DNA of 64,000 bases from Gemmobacter serpentinus (GTDB lineage: Bacteria > Pseudomonadota > Alphaproteobacteria > Rhodobacterales > Rhodobacteraceae): positions 224,380 through 288,379 of the forward strand of contig NZ_WCHR01000007.1 in the NCBI RefSeq assembly GCF_008973825.1, in the 5' to 3' direction. The position numbers were made by a program, and so were the translations under genes. The notes beneath the pieces are model-generated. The model was given only the letters and a program-made list of their open reading frames with translations, ran no database searches and had not been told where the DNA came from. Of the stretch, positions 46,633 through 54,593 are shown piece after piece (the first letter of the stretch is position 1; every line of letters starts with the position of its first letter).

Positions 46633-49600
46633 TGATGCCTGGGTGAAGGCCGAAGAAGCCAAGCGCGCCTATGTCGATGCGCATGGGCTTTACAAGACCG
46701 AAGACGAGCATTCGTCCTGCGGCGTGGGTCTGGTGGCCTCGATCAGCGGCAAACCCTCGCGCAAGGTGGTGGAGGCGGGGCTGGATGCACTGCGCGCCAT
46801 CTGGCACCGTGGCGCGGTCGATGCCGATGGCAAGACCGGCGACGGCGCGGGCATCCATGTGCAGATCCCGGTCAAGTTCTTCTATGACGTGGTGCGCCGC
46901 ACCGGCCATGAACCCGATCAGGGCAAGCTGATCGCCGTCGGGCAGGTCTTCCTGCCGCGCACCGACTTTGCCGCGCAAGAACGCTGCCGCACGATCGTGG
47001 AAACCGAAGTGCTGCGCATGGGCCATTACATCTATGGCTGGCGCCATGTGCCGGTGGACACTTCGGTGCTGGGCGAAAAGGCCAATGCGACCCGGCCCGA
47101 GATCGAACAGATCTTGATCCGCTGCGAAAAGGACGTCGATCAGGAACAGTTCGAGCGCGAGCTGTATATCATCCGCCGCCGCATCGAAAAGGCGGTGACC
47201 GCCGCAGGCATCGCCGGGTGTTACCTCTGCAGCCTGTCCTGCCGGTCGATCATCTACAAGGGCATGATGCTGGCCGAACAGGTGTCGGTCTTCTATCCCG
47301 ATCTGCAGGATGAGCGGTTCGAAAGCAGCTTTGCGATCTATCACCAGCGCTATTCGACCAACACCTTCCCGCAATGGTGGCTGGCACAGCCTTTCCGCAT
47401 GTTGGCCCATAACGGTGAGATCAACACGCTGAAGGGCAACGTCAACTGGATGAAGAGCCATGAAATCCGCATGGCCTCCAGCGCCTTTGGCGAGATGGCC
47501 GAGGATATCAAGCCGATCATCCCTGGCGGCACCTCGGACAGCGGTGCGCTGGATGCGGTGTTCGAAGTTCTGGTGCGCTCGGGGCGCTCTGCCCCCATGG
47601 CGAAAACCATGTTGGTGCCGGAAGCCTGGTCAAAGACCACGACCGACATGCCGAAGGCCTGGGCCGATATGTATGCCTATTGCAATTCGGTCATGGAGCC
47701 CTGGGATGGCCCTGCGGCCCTTGCGATGACCGATGGCCGCTGGGTCTGCGGCGGTCTGGACCGCAACGGGTTGCGCCCGATGCGCTATGTGGTCACGGGC
47801 GACGGCCTGCTGATTGCAGGGTCGGAAGCAGGCATGGTGCCGGTGGATGAGACCACGATCCGCGAAAAAGGCGCGCTCGGGCCGGGGCAGATGATTGCCG
47901 TCGATACCAAAGAGGGCAAACTTTACCACGATGCGGAGTTGAAGGACCGGCTTGCCGGATCGCAGCCCTATGGCGACTGGATCGAAAAGATCGTCGATCT
48001 GAACTCGCTGCTTAAGGACGTGCCGGAAAACGCCACCTATCAAGGTGCCGATCTGCGCAAGCGCCAGATCGCGGCGGGCTATTCGGTCGAGGATCTGGAA
48101 CAGGTTCTGGCACCGATGGCCGAAGACGGCAAGGAAATGGTTGCCTCCATGGGGGATGACACGCCGCCTGCGGTTCTGTCCAAGGTCTATCGCCCGCTCT
48201 CGCACTACTTCCGCCAGAACTTCAGCCAGGTCACCAACCCGCCCATCGACAGCCTGCGCGAAACCCGCGTCATGTCGTTGAAGACGCGGTTCGGCAACCT
48301 GAAGAACGTGCTGGATGAAAGCTCTGCCCAGACCGAGATCCTGGTTCTGGAAAGCCCCTTCATCGCCAATGCCGAATATTACACCATGCTCGATCAGTTC
48401 GGCGCAGGTGTGGTGGTGATCGATTGCACCTTCCCCGCTGGTTCCGACCAGGAGGCGATGCGCCTTGGGCTGGAGCGCATCCGCGCCGAGGCCGAGGATG
48501 CCGTGCGCTCGGGCGCAAGCCATCTGGTGCTGACCGACGAGAACCAGTCGGATGCGCGTATCGCCATGCCGATGATCCTTGCCACTTCGGCGGTGCATTC
48601 CAGCCTGACCCGCAAGGGGTTGCGCACCTTCACCTCGTTGAATGTGCGGTCCGCCGAATGCATTGATCCGCATTACTTTGCGGTGCTGATCGGCTGCGGC
48701 GCGACCACGGTGAACCCTTATCTGGCGCAAGACAGCATTGCCGATCGCATCGCACGCGGGTTGCTGGAAGGCAGCCTGACCGATGCGATGCGTCGCTATC
48801 GCGATGCCATCGATGCGGGCCTTTTGAAGATCATGGCCAAGATGGGCATCTCGGTCATCTCCTCCTATCGCGGGGGGCTGAACTTCGAAGCGGTGGGGCT
48901 GTCGCGCGCCATGGTTGCCGAATACTTCCCCGGGATGCAAAGCCGCATCTCCGGTATCGGCCTGCATGGCATCCAACACAAGGTGCAGGAGATCCACGCC
49001 AAGGGCTGGCAGGGTGGCAGCGACGTGCTGCCGATCGGTGGCTTCTACAAGGCGCGCCGCTCGGGCGAGAAACACGCCTGGGAAGCCCAGACCATGCATA
49101 TGCTGCAAGCGGCCTGTGACCGCGCCAGCTATGACATCTGGAAGCAGTATTCGGCCGCGATGCGGGCGAACCCGCCGATCCATATCCGCGACCTGCTGGA
49201 TATCAAGCCGGTGGGCAAGGCGATCCCGATTGAAGAGGTGGAATCGATCACCTCGATCCGCAAGCGCTTCATCACGCCGGGCATGTCGCTGGGGGCGCTT
49301 GGCCCGGAAGCGCATATGACACTGAACATCGCGATGAACCGCATCGGTGCCAAATCCGACAGCGGCGAGGGCGGCGAGGATCCAGCGCACCAGCATCCCT
49401 TCCCCAATGGCGACAACCCTTGCGCCAAGGTGAAGCAGGTGGCCTCGGGCCGGTTCGGCGTGACGGCGGAATATCTGAACGCCTGCGAAGAGCTGGAGAT
49501 CAAGGTGGCCCAGGGTGCCAAGCCCGGCGAGGGTGGCCAGCTTCCCGGCATGAAGGTCACCGACCTGATTGCACGGCTGCGCCATTCCACCAAGGGCGTG

Positions 49601-51157
49601 ACGCTGATCAGCCCGCCGCCGCATCACGATATCTACAGTATCGAGGATCTGGCGCAGCTGATCTACGACCTGAAGCAGATCAACCCGCGCTGCAAGGTGA
49701 CGGTGAAGCTGGTTTCCGCCAGCGGCGTCGGCACGATTGCGGCGGGCGTGGCCAAGGCCAAGGCCGATATCATCCTGATTTCCGGCCATAATGGCGGCAC
49801 CGGCGCATCGCCCGGCACCTCGATCAAATATGCGGGCCTGCCCTGGGAGATGGGTCTGACCGAGGCCAACCAGGTTCTGACCATGAACAACCTGCGCGAG
49901 CGGGTGACGCTGCGCACCGATGGTGGCCTGCGCACCGGGCGTGACGTGGTGATTGCCGCGATGCTCGGTGCCGAGGAATACGGCATCGGCACGGCGGCCC
50001 TGATCGCCATGGGCTGTATCATGGTGCGTCAGTGCCAGTCGAACACCTGTCCGGTGGGCGTCTGCACCCAGAACCCCGATCTGCGCGCCAAGTTCACCGG
50101 CACGGCGGACAAGGTGGTGAACCTGATCACCTTCTATGCCCAGGAAGTGCGCGAGATCCTCGCCTCCATCGGCGCACGCTCGATGGACGAGATCATCGGC
50201 CGCCCCGATCTGCTGATGCAGGTCAGCCGTGGCTCGGCGCATCTGGATGACCTTGACCTGAACCCGCTGCTCATCACGGTGGATGGGGCGAACCGCGTCA
50301 CCTATGATCGCTCCAAGCCGCGCAATGCGGTGCCGGACACGCTGGATGCGGAAATCGTCAAGGATGGCGCGCGCTTCTTCGAGGATGGCGAGAAGATGCA
50401 GCTGAGCTATGCGGTGCGCAACACGCTGCGCACCATCGGCACGCGGTCGTCCAGCCATATTGTCCGCAAGTTCGGGATGCGCAACAACCTGCAACACGAC
50501 CATCTGACGGTGAAGCTGACCGGCAATGCCGGGCAGAGCCTTGGTGCCTTCGCGGTGAACGGGTTGAAGATCGAGGTGCAGGGCGACGCCAATGATTATG
50601 TCGGCAAGGGCCTGTCGGGCGGCACCATCGTGGTGCGTCCGCAGATGTCCTCGCCGCTGGTTGCGGCCGAAAACACGATCATCGGCAATACCGTGCTCTA
50701 TGGCGCGACCTATGGCTATCTGTTCGCGGCAGGCAAGGCGGGCGAGCGGTTTGCCGTGCGCAACTCCGGCGCGACGGTGGTGATCGAGGGTTGCGGCACC
50801 AATGGCTGCGAATACATGACCGGCGGTGTCGCGGTGATCCTTGGCCGGATCGGTGCCAACTTTGGCGCGGGCATGACCGGCGGTATGGCCTATCTCTATG
50901 ACCCGAGCGGGATTGCCGAGGATTTCATGAACCTTGAAAGCCTTGTCACCTGCGCGGTCAGCCATCCGCATTGGGAATCGCAGCTGAAAGGCCTGATCGA
51001 GCGTCACCTGCGCGAGACCGGCAGCCAGAAAGCGCAGGCGATCCTGTCGAATTGGGAGGCGGAGCGTGCCAATTTCCTTCAGGTTTGCCCGAAAGAGATG
51101 CTGGTGCACCTGCCCCACCCGCTGAGCGATGAGCGAGCAGCGGTGCCGGCGGAGTAA
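46619..51157 (+). CDS. gltB: Glutamate synthase (NADPH) large subunit
   Basis: A 1512-residue enzyme that makes two glutamates from glutamine and 2-oxoglutarate. The glutaminase domain has its catalytic cysteine in HSSCGVGLVASI (about residue 34, so an N-terminal propeptide is removed). The synthase domain has FMN-site motifs including ILISGHNGGTGASPGTSIKY, and the 3Fe-4S cysteines are in GCIMVRQCQSNTCPVGVC. A C-terminal beta-helix domain (GGTIVVRPQ and GCEYMTGGVAVILG) ends the protein. AAGGAG precedes the ATG. A strong terminator follows the stop after 35 bp. Confidence 0.97.
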   Translation: MTIYDDAWVKAEEAKRAYVDAHGLYKTEDEHSSCGVGLVASISGKPSRKVVEAGLDALRAIWHRGAVDADGKTGDGAGIHVQIPVKFFYDVVRRTGHEPDQGKLIAVGQVFLPRTDFAAQERCRTIVETEVLRMGHYIYGWRHVPVDTSVLGEKANATRPEIEQILIRCEKDVDQEQFERELYIIRRRIEKAVTAAGIAGCYLCSLSCRSIIYKGMMLAEQVSVFYPDLQDERFESSFAIYHQRYSTNTFPQWWLAQPFRMLAHNGEINTLKGNVNWMKSHEIRMASSAFGEMAEDIKPIIPGGTSDSGALDAVFEVLVRSGRSAPMAKTMLVPEAWSKTTTDMPKAWADMYAYCNSVMEPWDGPAALAMTDGRWVCGGLDRNGLRPMRYVVTGDGLLIAGSEAGMVPVDETTIREKGALGPGQMIAVDTKEGKLYHDAELKDRLAGSQPYGDWIEKIVDLNSLLKDVPENATYQGADLRKRQIAAGYSVEDLEQVLAPMAEDGKEMVASMGDDTPPAVLSKVYRPLSHYFRQNFSQVTNPPIDSLRETRVMSLKTRFGNLKNVLDESSAQTEILVLESPFIANAEYYTMLDQFGAGVVVIDCTFPAGSDQEAMRLGLERIRAEAEDAVRSGASHLVLTDENQSDARIAMPMILATSAVHSSLTRKGLRTFTSLNVRSAECIDPHYFAVLIGCGATTVNPYLAQDSIADRIARGLLEGSLTDAMRRYRDAIDAGLLKIMAKMGISVISSYRGGLNFEAVGLSRAMVAEYFPGMQSRISGIGLHGIQHKVQEIHAKGWQGGSDVLPIGGFYKARRSGEKHAWEAQTMHMLQAACDRASYDIWKQYSAAMRANPPIHIRDLLDIKPVGKAIPIEEVESITSIRKRFITPGMSLGALGPEAHMTLNIAMNRIGAKSDSGEGGEDPAHQHPFPNGDNPCAKVKQVASGRFGVTAEYLNACEELEIKVAQGAKPGEGGQLPGMKVTDLIARLRHSTKGVTLISPPPHHDIYSIEDLAQLIYDLKQINPRCKVTVKLVSASGVGTIAAGVAKAKADIILISGHNGGTGASPGTSIKYAGLPWEMGLTEANQVLTMNNLRERVTLRTDGGLRTGRDVVIAAMLGAEEYGIGTAALIAMGCIMVRQCQSNTCPVGVCTQNPDLRAKFTGTADKVVNLITFYAQEVREILASIGARSMDEIIGRPDLLMQVSRGSAHLDDLDLNPLLITVDGANRVTYDRSKPRNAVPDTLDAEIVKDGARFFEDGEKMQLSYAVRNTLRTIGTRSSSHIVRKFGMRNNLQHDHLTVKLTGNAGQSLGAFAVNGLKIEVQGDANDYVGKGLSGGTIVVRPQMSSPLVAAENTIIGNTVLYGATYGYLFAAGKAGERFAVRNSGATVVIEGCGTNGCEYMTGGVAVILGRIGANFGAGMTGGMAYLYDPSGIAEDFMNLESLVTCAVSHPHWESQLKGLIERHLRETGSQKAQAILSNWEAERANFLQVCPKEMLVHLPHPLSDERAAVPAE

Positions 51158-51192
51158 GCGGCGGCCTGCGCCAAGCCTGTGAAAAGAAACGG

Positions 51193-51220
51193 AAACGGGC
51201 GAGGGAACCTCGCCCGTTTT
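51193..51220 (+). terminator. Intrinsic terminator after gltB
   Basis: AAACGGGCGAGG-GAA-CCTCGCCCGTTT is a perfect 12-bp stem with a 3-nt loop and a T run, beginning 35 bp after the gltB stop. It closes the gltD-gltB transcription unit. Confidence 0.9.
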
Positions 51221-51305
51221 GCCATTTTCGGCAGCATTCCGACTGATTTACTCAAAGCGCATTGTCTGACAAATAAAGTCAACTATTTGATTTTCAAAGA
51301 AAAAT

Positions 51306-51334
51306 TTGACATCTGCGTTTCCATGTCCTAGACA
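51306..51334 (+). promoter_or_regulatory. Near-consensus sigma-70 promoter in the gltB-mtgA gap
   Basis: TTGACA (51306-51311) and TAGACA (51329-51334) are spaced by exactly 17 bp, preceded by an AT-rich upstream region (51265-51305) that could act as an UP element. No open reading frame starts within the next 300 bp; a terminator follows at 51462. Confidence 0.7.
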
Positions 51335-51340
51335 GAGCTC

Positions 51341-51491
51341 ATCGGCAGGAAGCGCAGCCAGCCAGATCGCAAGCGCGCTCCCACCTCAAAGCATTCTCTC
51401 CGGTCGCAAGGGCAGGCAGCCAGCACGACGCCAGCACCCCACCCAGCCACCCGAATGATACAAGGGCTGACCTTCGGGTCGGCCCTTTGTT
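51341..51491 (+). ncRNA. Candidate small RNA, about 150 nt
   Basis: This stretch lies between a near-consensus promoter (transcription start expected near 51341) and a strong intrinsic terminator (51462-51491) with a UUCG tetraloop. It has no plausible reading frame. A 5' stem (51348-51355 with 51375-51382, one mismatch) is possible. The 3' half before the terminator is unstructured and C-rich (CACCCCACCCAGCCACCC), as in small RNAs that pair with G-rich ribosome binding sites. It could instead be an untranslated leader of mtgA, but the terminator argues against that. Confidence 0.5.
51462..51491 (+). terminator. Intrinsic terminator of the candidate small RNA
   Basis: AAGGGC-T-GACC-TTCG-GGTC-G-GCCCTT forms an 11-bp stem (one G-U pair) capped by the stable UUCG tetraloop and followed by a short T-rich tail. 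Downstream, 51492-51659 holds nothing recognisable before mtgA. Confidence 0.8.
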
Positions 51492-51659
51492 CATTTCCGG
51501 GGTGTTCACTCTCAAACCGCCATGTCGGAATGATCGTTCCGGGCTGTTCGGTCTGAAAGAACCGAGTTGGCGCGTTTGTTCCGGCGCGTTCGGTTCTGAG
51601 CCGGTGTCAGGCGCGCTGCAACCTTGACCCGGGATCGGGCTTCATGGTTTCTGGGCCCC

Positions 51660-52400
51660 ATGGCAAAATCCACCCGCAAGAAACCAGACCCCGCGCCGGA
51701 GCCCGAAATCATCGAGGCCCCTGCCCTGCGGTGGCGCGCCCGCATCTGGTTCTGGGCCAAGCGCGGCCTGCTGGGGCTTGCGGCCTTTTATGCGGCGCTG
51801 ATCCTGATTTTCGCAGTGGTGCCGGTGCCGATCAATGTCTATCAGGCGCAAGAGGCGATCCGCCTGGGCGGCATCGAAAAGGATTGGGTCGGCTGGGACG
51901 ACATCGCCCCGGTGATGGCCCGCGCCGTGGTCGCGGCCGAAGACGCCAATTTCTGCGAACACTGGGGCTTTGACATGAAGGCCATTCGCGCCGCGCTGGA
52001 TGAAGGGCGCGGGCGCGGGGCCTCCACCCTGACGCAGCAGGTGGTGAAGAACGTCTTTCTCTGGCATGGCCGCAACTGGGCCCGCAAGGCCGCCGAAGCA
52101 GTGCTGACCCCGCCGGTCGAAATGGTCTGGAGCAAGCGGCGCATCCTGCATGTCTATCTGAATGTCGCCGAATTCGGCGAAGGCATCTTCGGGGTCGAGG
52201 CTGCGGCGCAGCATTGGTTCGGGGTCAGCGCCAGGGATCTGACCCCCACGCAGGCTGCGCGTCTGGCCGCCGTCCTGCCCGATCCGAAGGGGCGCAATCC
52301 TGCCAAGCCCGGCCCGCTGGTGCGCCGCCGCACCGGCCAGATCCTGTCGGGTGCCGAGACAATCAAGGCCGATGGCCGAGCCGCCTGTTTCGAGTATTAA
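51660..52400 (+). CDS. mtgA: Monofunctional biosynthetic peptidoglycan transglycosylase
   Basis: A 246-residue single-pass membrane enzyme that polymerises lipid II glycan chains. A hydrophobic anchor (LLGLAAFYAALILIFAVVPV) precedes the GT51 domain with the catalytic-glutamate motif AAEDANFCEHWGFD, then GRGASTLTQQVVKNVFL and the second region ILHVYLNVAEFGEGIFGVE. ATG 51660 (MAKSTRKK) is preferred over an upstream TTG at 51624. Length is family-typical. Confidence 0.95.
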   Translation: MAKSTRKKPDPAPEPEIIEAPALRWRARIWFWAKRGLLGLAAFYAALILIFAVVPVPINVYQAQEAIRLGGIEKDWVGWDDIAPVMARAVVAAEDANFCEHWGFDMKAIRAALDEGRGRGASTLTQQVVKNVFLWHGRNWARKAAEAVLTPPVEMVWSKRRILHVYLNVAEFGEGIFGVEAAAQHWFGVSARDLTPTQAARLAAVLPDPKGRNPAKPGPLVRRRTGQILSGAETIKADGRAACFEY

Positions 52401-52408
52401 GGGCCGAA

Positions 52409-52430
52409 ATCTCGCCGAAACCGGCGAGAT
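52409..52430 (+). terminator. Hairpin after mtgA, probable terminator
   Basis: ATCTCGCCG-AAAC-CGGCGAGAT is a perfect 9-bp stem with a 4-nt loop, 8 bp after the mtgA stop. No long T run follows, so it may end the transcript weakly or protect the 3' end. Confidence 0.5.
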
Positions 52431-52547
52431 ACAGCGCCTTTGCCCCGCCTCAAGGCCCATTTGGCGGGAACGGGATTGCACTTGCGCCCTCTTCGCGGCA
52501 ATGAAGGCAGAGCCGATCCTGCCCCTTCAGCGGAAAGCCCTTTGACG

Positions 52548-53213
52548 ATGAACCGACTGTATCACGCGCCCCTTTCGCCCTTCTGCCGCAAGGTGCGGTT
52601 GACGCTGGCCGAAAAGCGGATCGAGGTGGAACTGGTCGAGGAGCGTTACTGGGAACAGCAGGCCGAGTTCCTGCGCCGCAACCCGGCGGGAAAAGTGCCG
52701 GTGCTGCGCGTCGAGGGACGCTTGATGAGCGAAAGCCAGGCGATCTGCGAATGGCTGGAAGAGGCCTATCCCTCGCCTGCGCTGATGCCGCGCGATGTTG
52801 ATGCGCGCTATGAGGTGCGCAGGCTGTGCAACTGGTTCGATGACAAGTTCCATGGCGAGGTGACGTCGAAGCTGCTCTATGAACGGGTGAACCGAAAGGT
52901 GCAGGGCACCGGCTATCCCGACAGCAAGGCGGTAAAATTCGGCGCAACCCGCATCAAATATCATCTGGATTACATGGCCTGGCTGCTGGATCAGCGCCGC
53001 TGGCTGGCGGGCGACAGCATGACGCTGGCGGATTTCACCGCTGCCGCGCATCTGTCCTGCCTGGACTATATCAGCGATGTCGACTGGAACCGTCATGCGG
53101 TGGTGAAGGACTGGTATGTGAAGCTGAAATCGCGTCCCTGTTTCCGCACCCTGCTGGCCGATCAGGTGCCGGGCTTCCTGCCGCCCGCGCATTATGCGGA
53201 TCTCGATTTCTAA
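52548..53213 (+). CDS. Glutathione S-transferase family protein
   Basis: A 221-residue GST. The thioredoxin-like N-terminal domain starts YHAPLSPFCRKVRLTLAEKR, with FLRRNPAGKVPVL and the glutathione-binding MSESQAICEWLEEAYP. The helical C-terminal domain contains WLAGDSMTLADFTAAAHLSC. It may conjugate or reduce substrates with glutathione; the substrate is unknown. ATG 52548 is used because the preceding in-frame sequence covers the mtgA 3' region. It is followed by a hairpin and then queG. Confidence 0.9.
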   Translation: MNRLYHAPLSPFCRKVRLTLAEKRIEVELVEERYWEQQAEFLRRNPAGKVPVLRVEGRLMSESQAICEWLEEAYPSPALMPRDVDARYEVRRLCNWFDDKFHGEVTSKLLYERVNRKVQGTGYPDSKAVKFGATRIKYHLDYMAWLLDQRRWLAGDSMTLADFTAAAHLSCLDYISDVDWNRHAVVKDWYVKLKSRPCFRTLLADQVPGFLPPAHYADLDF

Positions 53214-53224
53214 GCTGAGACGTT

Positions 53225-53255
53225 CCGGGGCTCTGCCCCGGGCCCCGGGATATTT
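53225..53255 (+). repeat. GC-rich hairpin element between GST and queG
   Basis: CCGGGGC-TCT-GCCCCGG followed by GCCCCGGGATATTTG lies directly before queG. I recall closely similar sequences scattered between genes in many Rhodobacteraceae genomes, so this looks like one copy of a family-wide intergenic element that may act as a terminator or attenuator. That it is repeated in this genome cannot be shown from one window. Confidence 0.45.
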
Positions 53256-53263
53256 GTGAACAG

Positions 53264-54295
53264 ATGAATGAGGGGCTGAAAGACCGGCTTGTTGCGCGCG
53301 CCATGGAGGAAGGTTTCTCCAAGGTCGGGATCTGTGCGCCCGATGCGGTGCCAAAAGCCGCGGCGCGGCTGCGGGCGTTTCTGGAGGCCGAGCGTCACGG
53401 CCAGATGGGCTGGATGGCAGAGCGCGAAAGCTGGCGCGGCAATCCGGCAGCCCTTTGGCCAGAGGCCATGACTGTCATCATGCTGGCAGAGGTTTATACC
53501 CCAGACTATGACCCGATGGCGGTGACCCGCCAGCCCGACCGGGCCGCAATCAGCGCCTATGCGCAGGGCAAGGATTATCATGATCTGGTGAAGCGGCGGC
53601 TGAAGCGGCTGGGGCGCTGGTTGCTGGATCAGGTGCCGGAAGGTGCCGGGATCAAGGTCTTTGTCGACACCGCCCCGGTGATGGAGAAACCGCTGGCGGA
53701 GGCGGCAGGCCTGGGCTGGCAGGGCAAACATACCAATCTGCTGGCACGCGATCTGGGCAGCTGGTTCTTTCTGGGTTCGATCTTCACCACGATCGATCTG
53801 CCAAAGGACAAGTCCGATCACAGCCATTGCGGATCCTGTCGCGCCTGCCTGGATGCCTGTCCGACCGGCGCTTTTCCTGCGCCCTATCAATTGGATGCCC
53901 GGCGTTGCATTTCCTACCTGACGATCGAGCATAAGGGCCCGGTGGAGCCGGAGTTGCGCGCGCTGATGGGCAATCGCGTCTATGGCTGCGATGATTGCCT
54001 TGCGGCCTGCCCCTGGAACAAATTTGCCCAAAGTGCCAGGGAGATCGGCTATCAGCCCCGCGTCGGCGCGCCGGAACTGGCCGAACTTGCCATGCTGGAT
54101 GATGCCGGTTTTCGTGCGCGCTTTGCCGGCAGCCCGATCAAGCGGATCGGACGGGATCGCTTCATCCGCAACGTGCTTTATGCCATCGGCAATTCCGCTC
54201 TGCCGGCGTTGCGCCCGGTGGCCGAGGCGCTGCGCCAAGACGCCGACCCGACCGTGGCCGAGGCGGCGGCATGGGCCATCTCTCGCCTGTCCTGA
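53264..54295 (+). CDS. queG: Epoxyqueuosine reductase
   Basis: A 343-residue cobalamin- and iron-sulfur-dependent enzyme for the last step of queuosine synthesis in tRNA. The catalytic Asp lies in [20 protein letters not shown]. Two [4Fe-4S] motifs are [16 protein letters not shown] and [15 protein letters not shown] short HEAT-like repeat ends the protein ([21 protein letters not shown]). Because QueG needs cobalamin, it depends on the B12 uptake system at the left of this window. Confidence 0.95.
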   Translation: MNEGLKDRLVARAMEEGFSKVGICAPDAVPKAAARLRAFLEAERHGQMGWMAERESWRGNPAALWPEAMTVIMLAEVYTPDYDPMAVTRQPDRAAISAYAQGKDYHDLVKRRLKRLGRWLLDQVPEGAGIKVFVDTAPVMEKPLAEAAGLGWQGKHTNLLARDLGSWFFLGSIFTTIDLPKDKSDHSHCGSCRACLDACPTGAFPAPYQLDARRCISYLTIEHKGPVEPELRALMGNRVYGCDDCLAACPWNKFAQSAREIGYQPRVGAPELAELAMLDDAGFRARFAGSPIKRIGRDRFIRNVLYAIGNSALPALRPVAEALRQDADPTVAEAAAWAISRLS

Positions 54296-54362
54296 CGGGT
54301 TTCGCTTGGGAAAGGACCGATTCGAGCCTATCCTGTGCGACAGCATCAAAAAGGAGGCAGCC

Positions 54363-54548
54363 ATGGGCAAGCATCTGGCCGACAAGCGCAAACCCAGCAC
54401 CGGCGCGCGGGTCAAACAATTCATGCGCCTGGCCCGCGAAAGCGGTCGGATCTGGCAAGGGCTCTGGCGTCAACCTGCCGCCGTCCCGGTTGACGATCAA
54501 CGCCGGACGCAGGAATTTTTGCGTATCGCGCGCGGCCACCGTTACTGA
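54363..54548 (+). CDS. Small basic protein of unknown function
   Basis: A 61-residue protein, rich in Arg and Lys (MGKHLADKRKPSTGARVKQF at the start), with no signal or membrane segment. AGGAGG six bases before the ATG and a location in a clean 298-bp gap between queG and the ABC permease argue that it is a real gene. I do not recognise a family; the charge could suit nucleic-acid binding. Function is unknown. Confidence 0.55.
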   Translation: MGKHLADKRKPSTGARVKQFMRLARESGRIWQGLWRQPAAVPVDDQRRTQEFLRIARGHRY

Positions 54549-54593
54549 GCCTTTCTGGACTTGCCGTGCCGCTTGCGTTAGGCAGACGGCAAG

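Noticed and set aside
47630..51118. A 1162-codon minus-strand open frame
   Set aside because: Exact antisense of gltB with the same Arg/His-rich composition and no domain. Not a gene.
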